Shown here: piece after piece, positions 19,324 through 32,157 of the stretch
Layout: the number at the start of each line of letters is the position of its first letter
How positions within the stretch are numbered: the stretch's first letter is position 1
Source: Erpobdella octoculata
Lineage: Eukaryota > Annelida > Clitellata > Hirudinida > Erpobdellidae
Length of the DNA stretch: 64,000 bases
NCBI GenBank assembly: GCA_963978895.1
Contig: OZ022247.1
Coordinates: 14,330,312 to 14,394,311, forward strand
Direction of reading: 5' to 3'
Notes under the pieces: generated by a model
Told to the model about the DNA's origin: nothing
Database searches by the model: none
Seen by the model: only the letters and a program-made list of their open reading frames with translations
Made by a program: the position numbers and the translations under genes

Positions 19324-19480
19324 CTAGCGAGGTACCTTGTGTTGCCCGGGGTTTTTAGAGGTTTTTCAGTCGTTTTTCTCTCTCGCTCCCGTTTTTTCCC
19401 CCGCTTGCTCTCACGCTCCCGGTCGCTCTCTCTTCCCGCTTCCGCTCCCGGTCACAGCACCAGAAAAACTAAATTCGACT
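19324..19480 (-). mobile_element. Helitron 3' end with tail minisatellite
   Basis: On the minus strand the fragment ends ...CCCCGGGCAACACAAGG then TACCTCGCTAG followed by T. CTAG at the very end and an adjacent GC-rich near-hairpin are the Helitron 3' signature. The upstream part is the GCTCCCGGTC-type minisatellite. No 5' end or Rep/helicase is present. Confidence 0.65.
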
Positions 19481-19552
19481 GTTTTCGTAAACCATATATG
19501 TACACATTTACCAAAGGCCACAAACACGTCAAAGCATCACATATGCCCGCTA

Positions 19553-20759
19553 TAGTCGAGTGTTGTGTTCAACATACCCCAACAATAGCGCTTAACAACC
19601 ACTGTTTTTTGGCGGTGGAAGTGGCGCAGATGGTAAGGTAGTTGGCATGATGCGAGGCGGTGTTGCCGATCCGACAGTCGTGGGGTCGAGTCTGAAGTTG
19701 AGACATGTATATTTGCGTTATTTCGTGGTGGATTGTACGCCATCCAAGTTTCTGATATATGTGGCTCGTAAAAACATATCAACGCTATGTTTCCTTATAA
19801 TATATATCATAAAACATATATCTTCGATAGCTATTAAATTAGCTAGTGACGGATTGTACGCCGTACAACTTATAATACTATCGAGCATTGATTCGTACCC
19901 ATTCATAGTCCAGTGTTGTGTTCAACATACCCCAACAAAAGCGCTTAACAACCACTATTTTTGGCGGTGGAAGTGGCGCAGATGGTAAGGTAGTTGGCAT
20001 GATGCGAGGCGGTGTTGCCGATCCGACAGTCGTGGGTTCGAGTCTGAAGTTGAGACATGTATATTTGCGTTATTTCGTGGTGGATTGTACGCCATCCAAG
20101 TTTCTGATATATGTGGCTCGTAAAAACATATCAACGCTATGTTTCCTTATAATATATATCATAAAACATATATCTTCGATAGCTATTAAATTAGCTAGTG
20201 ACGGATTGTACGCCGTACAACTTATAATACTATCGAGCATTGATTCGTACCCATTCATAGTCGAGTGTTGTGTTCAACATACCCCAACAAAAGCGCTTAA
20301 CAACCACTGTTTTTGGCGGTGGAAGTGGCGCAGATGGTAAGGTAGTTGGCATGATGCGAGGCGGTGTTGCCGATCCGACAGTCGTGGGTTCGAGTCTGAA
20401 GTTGAGACATGTATATTTGCGTTATTTCGTGGTGGATTGTACGCCATCCAAGTTTCTGATATATGTGGCTCGTAAAAACATATCAACGCTATGTTTCCTT
20501 ATAATATATATCATAAAACATATATCTTCGATAGCTATTAAATTAGCTAGTGACGGATTGTACGCCGTACAACTTATAATACTATCGAGCATTGATTCGT
20601 ACCCATTCATAGTCAAGTGTTGTGTTCAACATACCCCAACAAAAGCGCTTAACAACCACTGTTTTTTGGCGGTGGAAGTGGCGCAGATGGTAAGGTAGTT
20701 GGCATGATGCGAGGCGGTGTTGCCGATCCGACAGTCGTGGGTTCGAGTCTGAAGTTGAG

Positions 20760-20765
<6 letters not shown>
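19553..20765 (+). repeat. 352-bp tRNA-like tandem repeat, right array
   Basis: GTCGAGTGTTGTGTTCAACA-type starts lie at 19555, 19908, 20260 and 20612, a period of 352-353 bp. Each unit has the tRNA-like A box TGGCGCAGATGG and B box GGTTCGAGTCT about 50-60 bp apart, in the plus direction. The last unit runs into (TA)n at 20760. Orientation is opposite to the array at 13090. Confidence 0.92.
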
Positions 20766-20932
<167 letters not shown>

Positions 20933-22180
20933 CATTTATTTATTTATATTTATTTTTTATAACATTACAATGAAAACAATTTTGTATCGTTCGTATGCAT
21001 TTCAAAACAAATGAAAAAAAAATAAAACAAATTAAAATATTAATAATTTCTTTTATTTTGAATTAATTTGAGTAAACTAAAAAAGATTTGTCTTTGAAAC
21101 TTTGTTCAGTGCTATAGTTTTTTGAAAAACTGATATTTTATTCAAGGACATAAGTATATATGATTTAGAATTATGATATTTGCCAGTTGGCATTAATTGG
21201 ACAAATTTTTGAAAAAAATAGTGGACAGGGGTGTTTTATAATTTTATTGAGTTGAAATCACTACTAATGATGGGTGATATTGAAACACTTTAGGAAAAAT
21301 AGTGATTTAAAGTTTTGTTTAGGGCATCTAAAATTTTCACAATTTTGCGTTTTGAAACTTCTGATTGCCAAGTGGTAAATTTACATATAAGCCGAGAATT
21401 AAGCCGCCGCCGGCCACAAAAACAGGTAGCCGCCGCCGGCCGCAAAAATCTCGGCTCGCCGTAAATTAGGCCGCAAAACGTGCTAAGCCGGCCGTGAAAC
21501 GATTACTAAGGCGGCTGAGGGGTCTAATTGTAGATGTGTGATGATAAATGATGGAAGAAATTTATTCTTTCTGTCATAATTGGTCATTTTTAAAAATAAT
21601 ACTGAAGCAACTTTCCTGTCAATATAAAGGGTGTGATCAGAAGTTATTTTCTACTTTTTGGCAGGTTATTGACAATACAAAACCTCTTTCAAGAAGTTGC
21701 TTCTTTTTTAGAAATTTTTTCTATTACTTTATTTTCAACTTTTTGGCACCCGTTTTAAAGAAGTTTTGTCGAAAACAGAATGTTAGATTAGGCGACTGGG
21801 ATTTAGATTGTGATTTTTGCAACCCACCCACTTCCTCCCATTTTGCTCCTTTTAAGTATTTATTTTGGTTGTCCACCCTTTTCTTCCCACATTATAAGCA
21901 AATTTTACAGATTGCTAAATGTGTTCAATTTTGTTACGTCCACTTTTAAAATAGACAAGCATAACTGGATTCACCAGTTCATGTGCAAGGTTAATGACAA
22001 TTGTTTCTGTATATTCTGAGTCGTCGATTCGTCGGCAGACAATTTTTCTGGAGCATAGGCAAAGAAATTGGTCATTATTCCATCTCCAGGATTTCTGTGA
22101 ATAAAGAACTTGAGCTGATAGACCTTCTCATCATACCCAAAAGAGAGAGGAAGTTGGTCCAGTGAAACAGAAGTATCAAA
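20933..22180. other. AT-rich sequence with a GC-rich patch; no gene recognised
   Basis: No recognisable protein or repeat except at 21378-21530, where GCCGCCGCCGGCC and related words recur and GCCGAG is opposed by CTCGGC. The short frames at 21548-22019 show no domain. Confidence 0.5.
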
Positions 22181-22204
22181 GATTGAATCAGGGACGTCAA
22201 TTAG

Positions 22205-23180
22205 GGGGGGCAGGGGGGGCGGTCGCGCCCCACCCTGACTTTTCAGTGGGGCCCCGGCACTAAGGTGGGCCCCACGCAGTTAAGTGGGTCCTGTCACTAA
22301 AATGGGACCTACGCTCTTAAGTGGGCCCCTGCCCTTAAGTGGTTCCCCCACGCTTAAGTGGGCCCCGGCACTCAAGTGGGCCTTTTTTGATTTTTAAGTG
22401 GCTTTAGCTGGACTTTTCAGTGGGCCCCACGCACTTAAGGAGGCACTCGGCACTAAAATGGGCCCCACGCACTTAAGGAGGCACTCGGCACTAAAATGGG
22501 CCCAACGCATCTAAGGGAGCCCCTGGCATTGAAGTGGGTTCCACGCACTTAAGGGGGCCCTCAGCACTAAAGTGGGTCCCTTGCACTTAAGGGGGCCCTC
22601 GGCAATGAATATAGCCCCACACACTGAAAAGGACCCCTGGCACTGAAGTGGGCCCTGCTCTTACGTGAGCCTCTGCACTTAAGTGGGCCCACGCACCTAA
22701 GGGGGCCCTAGGCACTGAAGTAAGTCCCACGCATTTAAGGGGGGCACTTGGCCTAAATTGGGTCCCTCGCACTTAAGGGGGCCCTCGGCACCTAAGTGAC
22801 CACTTCCTGATTTTAAGCAGTTTTTCCTGGACTTCTCAGTGGGTCATACGCACTTAAGAGGGCACTGGGCACTAAAATGGGCCCCTCGCAGTTAAGGGAA
22901 CCCTTGGCAATGAAGTGAGCCCCACGTACTTAAGAAAACCCCGACACTAAAGTGGGCCCTGCACTTACGTGAGCCTCTGCACTTTAGTGGGCTCCCGTCT
23001 TAAGTAGGTCTCCCCGCACTTAAGTGGCCTCCGGCACTCAAGTTGGTCCTTCCTGACTTTTAACTGGCTTGTTCCTGACTTTTTACTGACCCTCTCCTGA
23101 CTGTTTTCTTGACTGTTAAGTAGCCCTCCCTGGCTTTTATGTAGGCTCCTGACTTTTAAGTAGGCCCATGGTTAATATAT
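22205..23180. repeat. GC-rich minisatellite inside hAT family 1
   Basis: Degenerate ~25-40-bp units built from GGGCCCCACGCACTTAAGG and GGCACTAAAGTGGGCC, with recurring CTTAAG palindromes. The same repeat fills 62290-63440 and 31380-31735. Confidence 0.85.
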
Positions 23181-23546
23181 GGGCACCTTTCAGACCGTTA
23201 CTTTCAAAACTCAGAGACATCATTTAAGGGGGACTGGGCTCCCTTACGTTCATGTAAGCCAATAGTTATTAAATATGGGCCCCTGATATATTTTTTAGGT
23301 GTTTTAATGAGATTTTAGAAGAGAAAAGCAGAAGCTTTTGTAGTTATAGGATGGGGCCGTATATAGAAAAAATGCCTTCCCGGTTATAAGGAAGGTTAGC
23401 GTTATTCATAGCCTGGTCGAGTAGGCTGTCTATAGAGATTAAAAAATAGATGAAATGCTACAGAAACTAGGAAGCTAGAAGGTCCACATCGAAAACAGTT
23501 ATGAACAGTCCAAAGTGGAACGAGATAGTTAACAAATTTTGTATGC

Positions 23547-23891
23547 GTGAACGCACGATTTACACAAAATAGTGATCTTCTTGCATGCCTGAATTTCTTC
23601 AATCCACAATCTTATAATTTCTTCTCAGCAAACCGAATAAGCACACTTGCAAAGCTTAATCCAACGTTGGATATCGACCCTCTCGTGGTGAAGTTGAAGC
23701 TGGCACTGCAAAATCGTACGTTTCTTCATTGCCTTAATTTGGAATACTTGCGTTTTCACATAGCAAAAATGCCAAATGCATTTTGCAATATGATTCGCCT
23801 TGCAGATCTTGTTTTGACTTTGCCTGTTACTTTAGTAGAAAACGAACGAACGTTTAGCTGCATGAATAGAGTTGTGGCTATGAACGTTTAA
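23547..23891 (+). pseudogene. hAT transposase C-terminal remnant
   Basis: The plus strand reads MNARFTQNSDLLACLNFFNP and, near the end, LPVTLVENERTFSCMNRV, which is the hAT C-terminal dimerisation block. Only ~115 codons remain and there is no catalytic domain. The first part is shared with the reversed copy B (minus strand 61740-61870). Confidence 0.75.
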
Positions 23892-24323
23892 ATCTTTGCT
23901 CGTATTGGCTATTTTACAAGAGGTTCTGCGAGTTGACATCGAAAAGTTATTGGCATAATATGCGTCAAATTACCGTTTACAGTAGATTTTGATAGTAATA
24001 TCCTTGCTCACAGAGTGACAGCAGACATCTGGAAATGCTCTTATGCTCAATCAGATGCTATGGTTTGTGATCTTCTCGTGTTTTCCCGGTTTTTTGTGAG
24101 GAAAAATAAAACGAGGGTTTTGATTTTTTTTTTAAATTGGCTCCAACTACCCCCCACCCCCTGTCATCAGGTTTTTGGGACAAATAAGCAAAAGATGTTA
24201 TGCAGGAGGCAGATTTTGTGTTTTGTCCCCGGGCGCAGAAGACCCTAGCTACACCACTGAGTGGGCCCCTAAAACATCTTGCCCCCCTTAAGGTTTTGCT
24301 GAAATGACGTCCCTGGATTGAAT

Positions 24324-24607
24324 TCAAGAATACTAGGTCGTTCAAGATAAATTTTCGTGTCGCAGAATTTCTTGAAAATTTGTACTTTTTTATTTTTGAC
24401 TTATTCAATCTAATTTTTGTTAACACTACTACAACATTTCTAATGCATCAATACGTGTGATATTCGATTCCTCTCCATCGAACACAAACTCAGATTGACT
24501 TGTTCGACCGTTTATTAATTGCGTTCTCTCGACTATCGCCCTACTTATAATAATAAACAACAAAAGATAGTTTACAGGAAAGATAATATTATAAATCAAA
24601 TAGATAA
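24324..24607. other. no feature recognised
   Basis: AT-rich sequence between the hAT element and a tandem duplication; no ORF or repeat family recognised. Confidence 0.4.
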
Positions 24608-24931
24608 TAATTAAATCAAATAGAGCTCAAATTTTAATAGAAGCTGTTGTTTTCCCGTGTTTTCCCGGCAAAATTTCAGCTCGCTACGATATCAGAAAGT
24701 TAGTGAAATTAATGATAGCAGATTTTGACATATACGGACAGTAGCAAGCTAATAATAAGGAAGTTCCTTCAATAAAATTAAATCAAATAAAGCTCAAATT
24801 TTAATAGAAGCTGTTGTCTTTCGATTTAGGACTGTGTACGAAATTTCAGCTCGCTACGATATCAGAAAGTTATCAATAGCAGATTTTGACATATATGGAC
24901 AGTAGCGAGCTAATAAGGAAGTTCCTTCAAA
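24608..24931. repeat. ~168-bp tandem duplication
   Basis: AGCTCAAATTTTAATAGAAG, AAATTTCAGCTCGCTACGAT and GGAAGTTCCTTCAA occur twice at a spacing of about 168 bp, with a short TCCC-rich insertion in the first copy. Confidence 0.8.
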
Positions 24932-24934
24932 AAG

Positions 24935-26012
<1,078 letters not shown>

Positions 26013-27362
26013 CAGGGCCGGATTAACACATATGAAAGCCCTGGCGCACTGAAAAAAATGAGGCCCCATTATAAAATTTACAAATTATGGCTTTAATGTT
26101 TCAATTCAAAACCAAACTGTACGGGAAGGCCTTACTGAAATCAATTTCAGCATCTCGGGAGCTGAGCAGGAAGTAACCTTGAGATTCTTGAGCAGTGATC
26201 TCCACTGGAACCATTCATTCTCAACTTGGCCTAGACTCTCCAAATCTCTTGAATAGAAATCTACCACTCCCTTGAGAGAAACTTGTGCTTCCACATCAGC
26301 GTGCCGCAAGAACGAGAACAGCTTGTCCAACTTTGAGTAGACTTTGATTCGCTTGTCCAGGTCAAGAAGAAAAGAGTCAACAATCAACTGTAAAGTGGAT
26401 ATTCGGAATTCTTCAGAGCAAGACAAAGTGGCACCTTCAGCACTTAGGTCGTCTGCTGTTCGTCGGAAATACTTTTTTCGTTTCTAGTGAACTGTAAAGT
26501 TCCAGATAGTTTCTTTCCTAGTTCAACAAACTCATCAAACTTGTTTTTTCTCGTAGCATTCCAACACATTCACTCAGAAACTGGAGAAGACTCACTGAAA
26601 ATCCAAGATCGGCTTTTTCAGACTGGAGAAGCTTACTGGTCATGTTAATTCTTTTCAGAACACAACTCCAAAATGTTGTCAAACAGCCTGTTTTCAGCTT
26701 CGCCAAAGCTTTAGTGATAGATTGAGCTTCAGCTTGAGTAGCCTTATTCTGTAAAGGATTTTCAGCAATCTGTTGCAAAACTTCAATACACATTGTAGTT
26801 CGAGATCAAACTGTCTAGCGCTTCAGCGCGTACAGACCAACGAGTTTCACTCATCCGCTTTGGAACATAATAATAATAATATAATAATGTTTATTTTCTA
26901 CAGCATAGTGTCACCTGACGCTATGCGATGCCGGACCCCTATCGAGGTCTTCAGCAACTATTAAAGTAGCTTCGGCTATGGTAGAACCTTACTAAACAAA
27001 AACAAATTGAAAATTCAGTTCAATAAATTCACAAGTTTTAAATGAAAATCGTCCTTTCTGTAATATTTAATCAAAAAGGTGTCAAGCTTGTTTTTGAAAG
27101 CATTAACTGAATTGGTGCAAGTTATTTCGTTCGGCAGTACGTTCCAAATTGCCAGGACTCTGTTGCTGAAGAAGTGTTCACGGGGTCGATAGTTTGTAAT
27201 GGCTTCTCGTTTCAGTACATGAACAGTACATGATCTTTCAGTAGTTTTTAACTGGTCCGTTAGTACACGCCACCGTGAAGTAGTGGAAGATAGAAACACG
27301 TACAGTTTCTGCACAACTCCAAAGAAGGTAACGGCTTGATACATGACTCAGCTGCAGCATTT
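26013..27362 (-). pseudogene. hAT (ZMYM/Ac-like) transposase element, broken and carrying a LINE insertion
   Basis: Starts with a hAT-type end CAGGGCCGGATTAACA at 26013. Minus-strand frames carry hAT transposase blocks in order: FFGVVQKLYVFLSSTTSRW (27260-27344), KRMSETRWSVRAEALDSL (26800-26861), then 26518-26793 and 26106-26426 (DKLFSFLRHADVEAQVSL). Frames are shifted between blocks. The LINE fragment 26866-27238 sits between the first two blocks. The right part of the element is missing; a LINE starts at 27363. Confidence 0.75.
26866..27238 (-). mobile_element. 5'-truncated LINE 3' fragment inserted in the hAT
   Basis: The minus strand reads NYRPREHFFSNRVLAIWNVL, PNEITCTNSVNAFKNKLD and a stop at 27015, the typical last ~60 residues of CR1/RTE-type LINE polymerases. 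A short 3' UTR ends in (ATA)n at 26868. The hAT frame resumes on either side, so this is a truncated LINE insertion; it creates a chimeric ORF at 27015-27344. Confidence 0.75.
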
Positions 27363-27364
27363 GT

Positions 27365-27790
27365 CTTGGGACAGGCGCCTCGCGTGCGGCTGCCTTTCAA
27401 CTCGTCCCGCCTAATCTAATCTAATCGTATATTTACAAACAGTTTTATTTCCTCATTACTTTCAAAATTCGAAAATCTTATTTTGTATAGTATATTGGTA
27501 TCAATTTGAAACATTTTACGTTGCTCTTCGGACTGTTTCTGCGTCGTTTTGAGTTCGTTAGAAAAACAAATATGGCGGGATTGGCGTCTCGCGTGCAGCT
27601 GCCTTTCAATACATCCCGTCTCCTCGTATATATTTATACTTAAAAACAGTTTTATTTATTAATTATTACATTAAAAACTCAAAAGTTTTGGATTATTATC
27701 AACTTGAAACATTTTGCGTTGCTTTTTCGGACGGTTTTTGTGCCGTTTACTGCTTTCTAGTCTCTTGATAAACATGTCTGCAATGTGTAC
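27365..27790 (+). repeat. tandem ~212-bp 5' monomers of the LINE
   Basis: GCGCCTCGCGTGCGGCTGCC at 27374 and GGCGTCTCGCGTGCAGCTGC at 27586 begin parallel stretches that continue through AAAAACAGTTTTATTT and GAAACATTTTGCGTTGCT. Tandem 5' units are promoter-like in some other LINEs; that role is inferred here. Confidence 0.7.
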
Positions 27791-30700
27791 GCCTACTCGC
27801 CAAATCTACTCTCGGAGCAAACTTATCTCGATCAACTTTCAACACTGCCGCTCTCCCAGTGGAACGTTTCTTCGAGAAATCCATCTGTTGCGTTACGACG
27901 TTCGAGGATACCACTACAAGGGACGAAGATCTGGTCGTTTCTTCCATACCTGCTCTTGCTCTGGTTTTCCCGCCCACACTATCGACGGTACTTGCATCAC
28001 TAAGTGTCTCAATAATTTTACAATGCCCTCTGGTTGTCACACTGGCGGCTGGAGTGCACGTTCTCTCGGAACCAATGTCTCCACGTCGGATGACGGCAGA
28101 AGCTCTCATACATCTGCCTCCTCTAGCAGAACACTTGCGTTCGGTTTGCTGAATGCGAACTCGGTTAGATCAAAATATACTGCAATCATCACTGAAATAA
28201 GCAATAGAAACCTCAACATCTGTTTACTCACTGAGACTCATCATTCCTCTACCAGAGACACTTCTCTCCGTCGCTGCGTTCCTGAAAATTATTTTCTACA
28301 TGATTCCCCACGTCAGTCCGAGGGTGAGGGTGACCGTGGTTACGGAGGTGTTGCTGCCATAATCAACTCTAGCTTGAGATACCACCAAATTAAATCGTCC
28401 AGTCCGGCAATGACGTTTGAGTCACTTGCATTCACGGTTGGCGGTTGCTCTACTGTTGCGGTATTGCTGTTATACCGTCCGGGCTCGCAGCAGGTGTCGG
28501 AATTATTCTTTGAAGAACTGACGAGATACCTGGAAGTTTTGGCTCTATACAAGTGCCAAATCGTTGTGACTGGAGATTTCAACATTCATATTGAGAGAAA
28601 AGATGACCATGATGCCGTGCGACTACTGGATCTATTCGCGAGTTTTGATTGCGCCCAGCATGTGCACGAACCAACTCACACTCGGGGAGGAACGCTCGAT
28701 CATATTTTCACGCGTCATGAGGAGACTGTATCCAATGTGGGCGTTGATCCAGCTAGAGTAATATCTGATCATAGTTTCAATACCTGGAAATTGCATTTCG
28801 TGAAACAAACACCAATGGTTGTGTGGAATTCCATCAGGTCCTGGAAAAAAGTAGACCATACTCTATTCCAGCGGGCGTTGCGTGAGTCCGAGCTCTGCGG
28901 AGAGATTCCGGATGACGTTGGCCCTGACATTCGTTTTGCTACCTACGATACAGTTTTTCGGGGGCTAGCGGACAGATTCGCCCCAATCAAAACAGTCAAA
29001 ATCCGATGTCGACCGATTGCTGTATGGTACGATGATGAGTCACGACAGTTGCGTCGCAGCTCGCGAATTTTCGAAAAACGTTACAGACGCACGATGCTTC
29101 CCTCTGATAGACTGGCCTGGGTGGAGAAAGAAAAGGAGCGTCACAAAATCAACCGTGCCAAGGAAAATGGCTACTGGTTACAGATTGTAAAGAATATTGT
29201 TGGTCAACCTAGAAAATTGTGGAAGACCTTCTCTAGTATTCTTGGCCTCAATTGGGTGGTAGCCACTAAGAGCGGTGGCCCTAGCGCTCAGGATCTACTA
29301 GACCATTTCACCAAAAAGATTCGTGACATTCGGGACTCAACGGGTGCCTCGCCGCCGGCTTCCGGACTTTCTCCAGCGAGTGTTCTTCTGAACAGCCTTG
29401 AGCCTTGTTCAACAAAGGAAGTCTACGAAATGATTCTGGCCGCCAAATCCACATCATGCTTACTTGATCCGATTCCGACTCACGTTCTTAGGGAATTCCT
29501 GACAGACCTACTTCCATATATCACTGAAATGTGTATTCGCTCACTTCAGTCTGGTTGGTTGCCTCAATCACAGCTACATGCCATCGTGAAGCCAATTTTG
29601 AAGGGAGAAGTTCTGGATTGAAATGACGTCAAAAATTACCGGCCAATATCCAACCTCATCTTCATTTCCAAGTTGGTGGAACAAATTATAAGTAAACGAT
29701 TAACAACATTCCTTAATGAACACAGTCTGTTGCCGAGGCACCAATCTGGATTCCAAGCTTGTCATTCGACTGAAACGGCCCTTCTGAAAGTTCTATCGGT
29801 CTGCTGCAGAAAATAAAAACGTAACCCTCCTCGGGTTACTCGATATGTCTACTGCCTTCGATACAGTGGACCATCGTCTAAAGGAGTCATTTGGGTTGTC
29901 TGGATCGGTCCTTGCTTGGCTGTCTTCCTTTCTTCGGGAACGTACGCAGCAGGTCATTTTCGGCGGGGTCACGTCGTTGACCGCTGATGTCACTTCTGGC
30001 GTTCCTCGAGGTAGTCTACTTGGTCCTCTGCCGTTTCTCCTCTATACGGCGGACGTTCTTATTGCTGCATCTGAGCACGGCTTGGGAATTCACTGTTATG
30101 CCGACGATGCTCAATTGTATGCTGTCGGTGGAGCGGCCGATGCAGACCGCCATGTAACGAATGTGACTGAATGTATTGGTGTGATTGATGCCTGGATGTC
30201 GTCGAATCGTCTAAAGTTGAACCCTGACAAGACTCAGTTTATCTGGCTTGAAGGACGAAAGCAGTTACAAAAGATCAGAATAAAATCTGTGACCCTCCTT
30301 GGGGGCGCTGTGACTCTTCAACCTGCGGTGAATGATCTTGGTGTCACGATTGATGGTCCATTGACCATGCGCAATCATGTCCAGAAAATCTGCCGCTCAT
30401 CATCTTACCAGCTACGCCAACTCCGAGTCATCCGCGGCTCTCTCTCAACCGAGGCTTGCACAATGCTCGTTCGTGTGTTCGTCTCAAGTAAACTCGATTA
30501 CTGCAATAGTCTGCTTGCAGGATTGAGTGATGAACTGATCAACAGACTCCAGTCTGTGCTGCGCTCGGCGGCTCGCCTGATTCTAAAGAAGCGGAGATTT
30601 GACCCAGTTTCGGATGACATGCATTGGCTCCCTATCAGACAAAGAATCCAGTTTAAACTAGGTATATTGGTTTTTAAGTGTTTGCACGGTCTGGCTCCAC

Positions 30701-30951
30701 CATACCTGTGCGACATGATTTCACAAGTCAGCTCCTGTGATTACAGTTCCCGCCTTCGGTCAGCCGCTCCTGGCGACCTGAATGTTCCCCGGACACACTC
30801 TGTGCGTATGGGTCCCCGGGGTTTCGCAGTGGCTGGTCCGAAGCTCTGGAACTCCTTGTCACAGGAGCTAAAAAATCCTGACATTTCTTTAACTACATTT
30901 AAATCTCTACTTAAATTTGAACTTTTTAGGAGAGCTTATGAAGCTAACTAA
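27774..30951 (+). pseudogene. LINE ORF: AP endonuclease and reverse transcriptase, three lesions
   Basis: The ATG at 27774 opens a frame to 29621. It holds the APE endonuclease: LLNANSVRSK, LLTETHHSS, VVTGDFNIHI, GTLDHIFTRH and VISDHS. The linker YWLQIVKNIVGQPRKLWKTF follows, then the start of RT (LDPIPTHVLREF). An in-frame TGA at 29619 interrupts VKPILKGEVLD/NDVKNYRPISN; the frame then continues to 29816, where a frameshift near 29800 moves reading to the frame of 29824-30951. That frame holds STAFDTVDHRL, SGVPRGSLLGP, HCYADDAQLY (catalytic YADD) and the C-terminal LINE motifs. About five residues are missing around DTVDHRLKESF. Confidence 0.88.
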
Positions 30952-31162
30952 TTAATATACAATATTGTACAACTATCCATTATTATTTTATTTTTATTTC
31001 CTATTTTATTTTGCACGTGACTCACATGGCGCTCCCGTAATGGACTTTGTCGATAAGGGAGCGCCTACTCAAATGATTCTTTGATTTGATTTGATTTGAT
31101 TTGACTTGAGACCACCGGCCAATGTTATTTTTGCAAACCTCAATAAGCCCGCCCACCTCGAG

Positions 31163-31278
31163 ACAGTGGCGTAGCTAGGGCGGGCGACCAGGGCGGCCCG
31201 CCCCGGGTGTCACCCGTTTAGGGGTGACACCCAGCTGCGATTAAAAAAACTTTACACAAACTAACCCATATAAAAAAA

Positions 31279-31370
<92 letters not shown>

Positions 31371-31746
31371 TTTTAATGCTGGGGTCTCCTTAAGTGCGTG
31401 GGAACCACTTCAGTGCCGAGGACCCCTTAAGTGCATGGGGCCCACTTCAGTGTTGGAAGACCCCCTTAAGTGCGTGGGGTCCACTTCAGTGCCGGGGACC
31501 CCCCTAAGTTCTTGGGGCCCACTGAATAGTCTGGAAAGGACCATCTAAAAATCAGGAGGGGCCCACTTAGGTTTCGGGGGCCCGCTTAGGTGCCGGGGGC
31601 CCACTTAAGCGTGGGAAGACCATTTAAAGGCGGGGGCCCACTTGAGTGCGTGAGCCCCACTTTAGTGACGGGGCCCACTTAACTGCGTGTGGCCCACTTT
31701 AGTGCCGGTGGCCCACTGAAAATTCAGGGGGGGGCGATCGTCCCTG
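31163..31746. mobile_element. composite hAT fragment with GC-rich minisatellite and (TA)n
   Basis: The left end CAGTGGCGTAGCTAGGG is a hAT-type terminus. It is followed by GC-rich sequence, a (TA)n tract at 31281-31368, then the CACTTAAGTG minisatellite of hAT family 1 and a right end GCGATCGTCCCTG resembling the family-1 terminus. The two ends are different families and no target duplication is seen, so it is probably two truncated elements joined at (TA)n. Confidence 0.55.
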
Positions 31747-32157
31747 ATTCAATATTAATCAGATTGGTTATGTTTTCATTGTTTTTTTATAAGCAATGTT
31801 GGAATCACTTGAAAAGAGTTGTTTCCGCTACCCAGCCGGTTGATTGTGTCCTACTTGCAGTGGCGTCGCCAGCTTTTTAATCCAGGGGGAGCAGCAATGT
31901 AGCAAATTAAAAATAAGCAATCAATGTACCAGATTTCGGGAAAATTTTAGACAATACCCGTGTAATCGGTTACAAAATTATTTAGAATTTCTGTGATTAA
32001 TTGATTTACACAGTGATACAGTAGAATATATGTTTTGAAGTGTTCACAGTGTTTTGAATTAATGAATATTGAATTTATTTCAGACAAATTTGAATTTCTA
32101 TTTAATAATCAAATAATTACACAGCACATATTGATTGATTATTGATTGTTGATATTA

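Larger units (their letters stand above)
22189..24315 (+). mobile_element. hAT element, family 1, copy A (8-bp target duplication)
   Basis: A 2,127-bp element with terminal inverted repeats CAGGGACGTCAATT and CAGGGACGTCATTT, flanked by GATTGAAT at 22181-22188 and 24316-24323. The left kilobase is a GC-rich minisatellite with CACTTAAGTG-type words; the right part keeps a small hAT transposase remnant. A second copy, reversed, lies at 60985-63490. It is non-autonomous. Confidence 0.93.
27363..31107 (+). mobile_element. CR1/L2-like LINE, near full length
   Basis: Contains two ~212-bp 5' monomers, an ORF with an AP endonuclease, a reverse transcriptase with YADD and the C-terminal motif PKLWNSLSQELKN, a short 3' UTR and a (TTTGA)n tail at 31080-31105. 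The ORF has one in-frame stop, one frameshift and a small deletion, so this copy is dead. The YADDAQLY box and microsatellite tail fit the CR1/L2 group. Confidence 0.88.
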
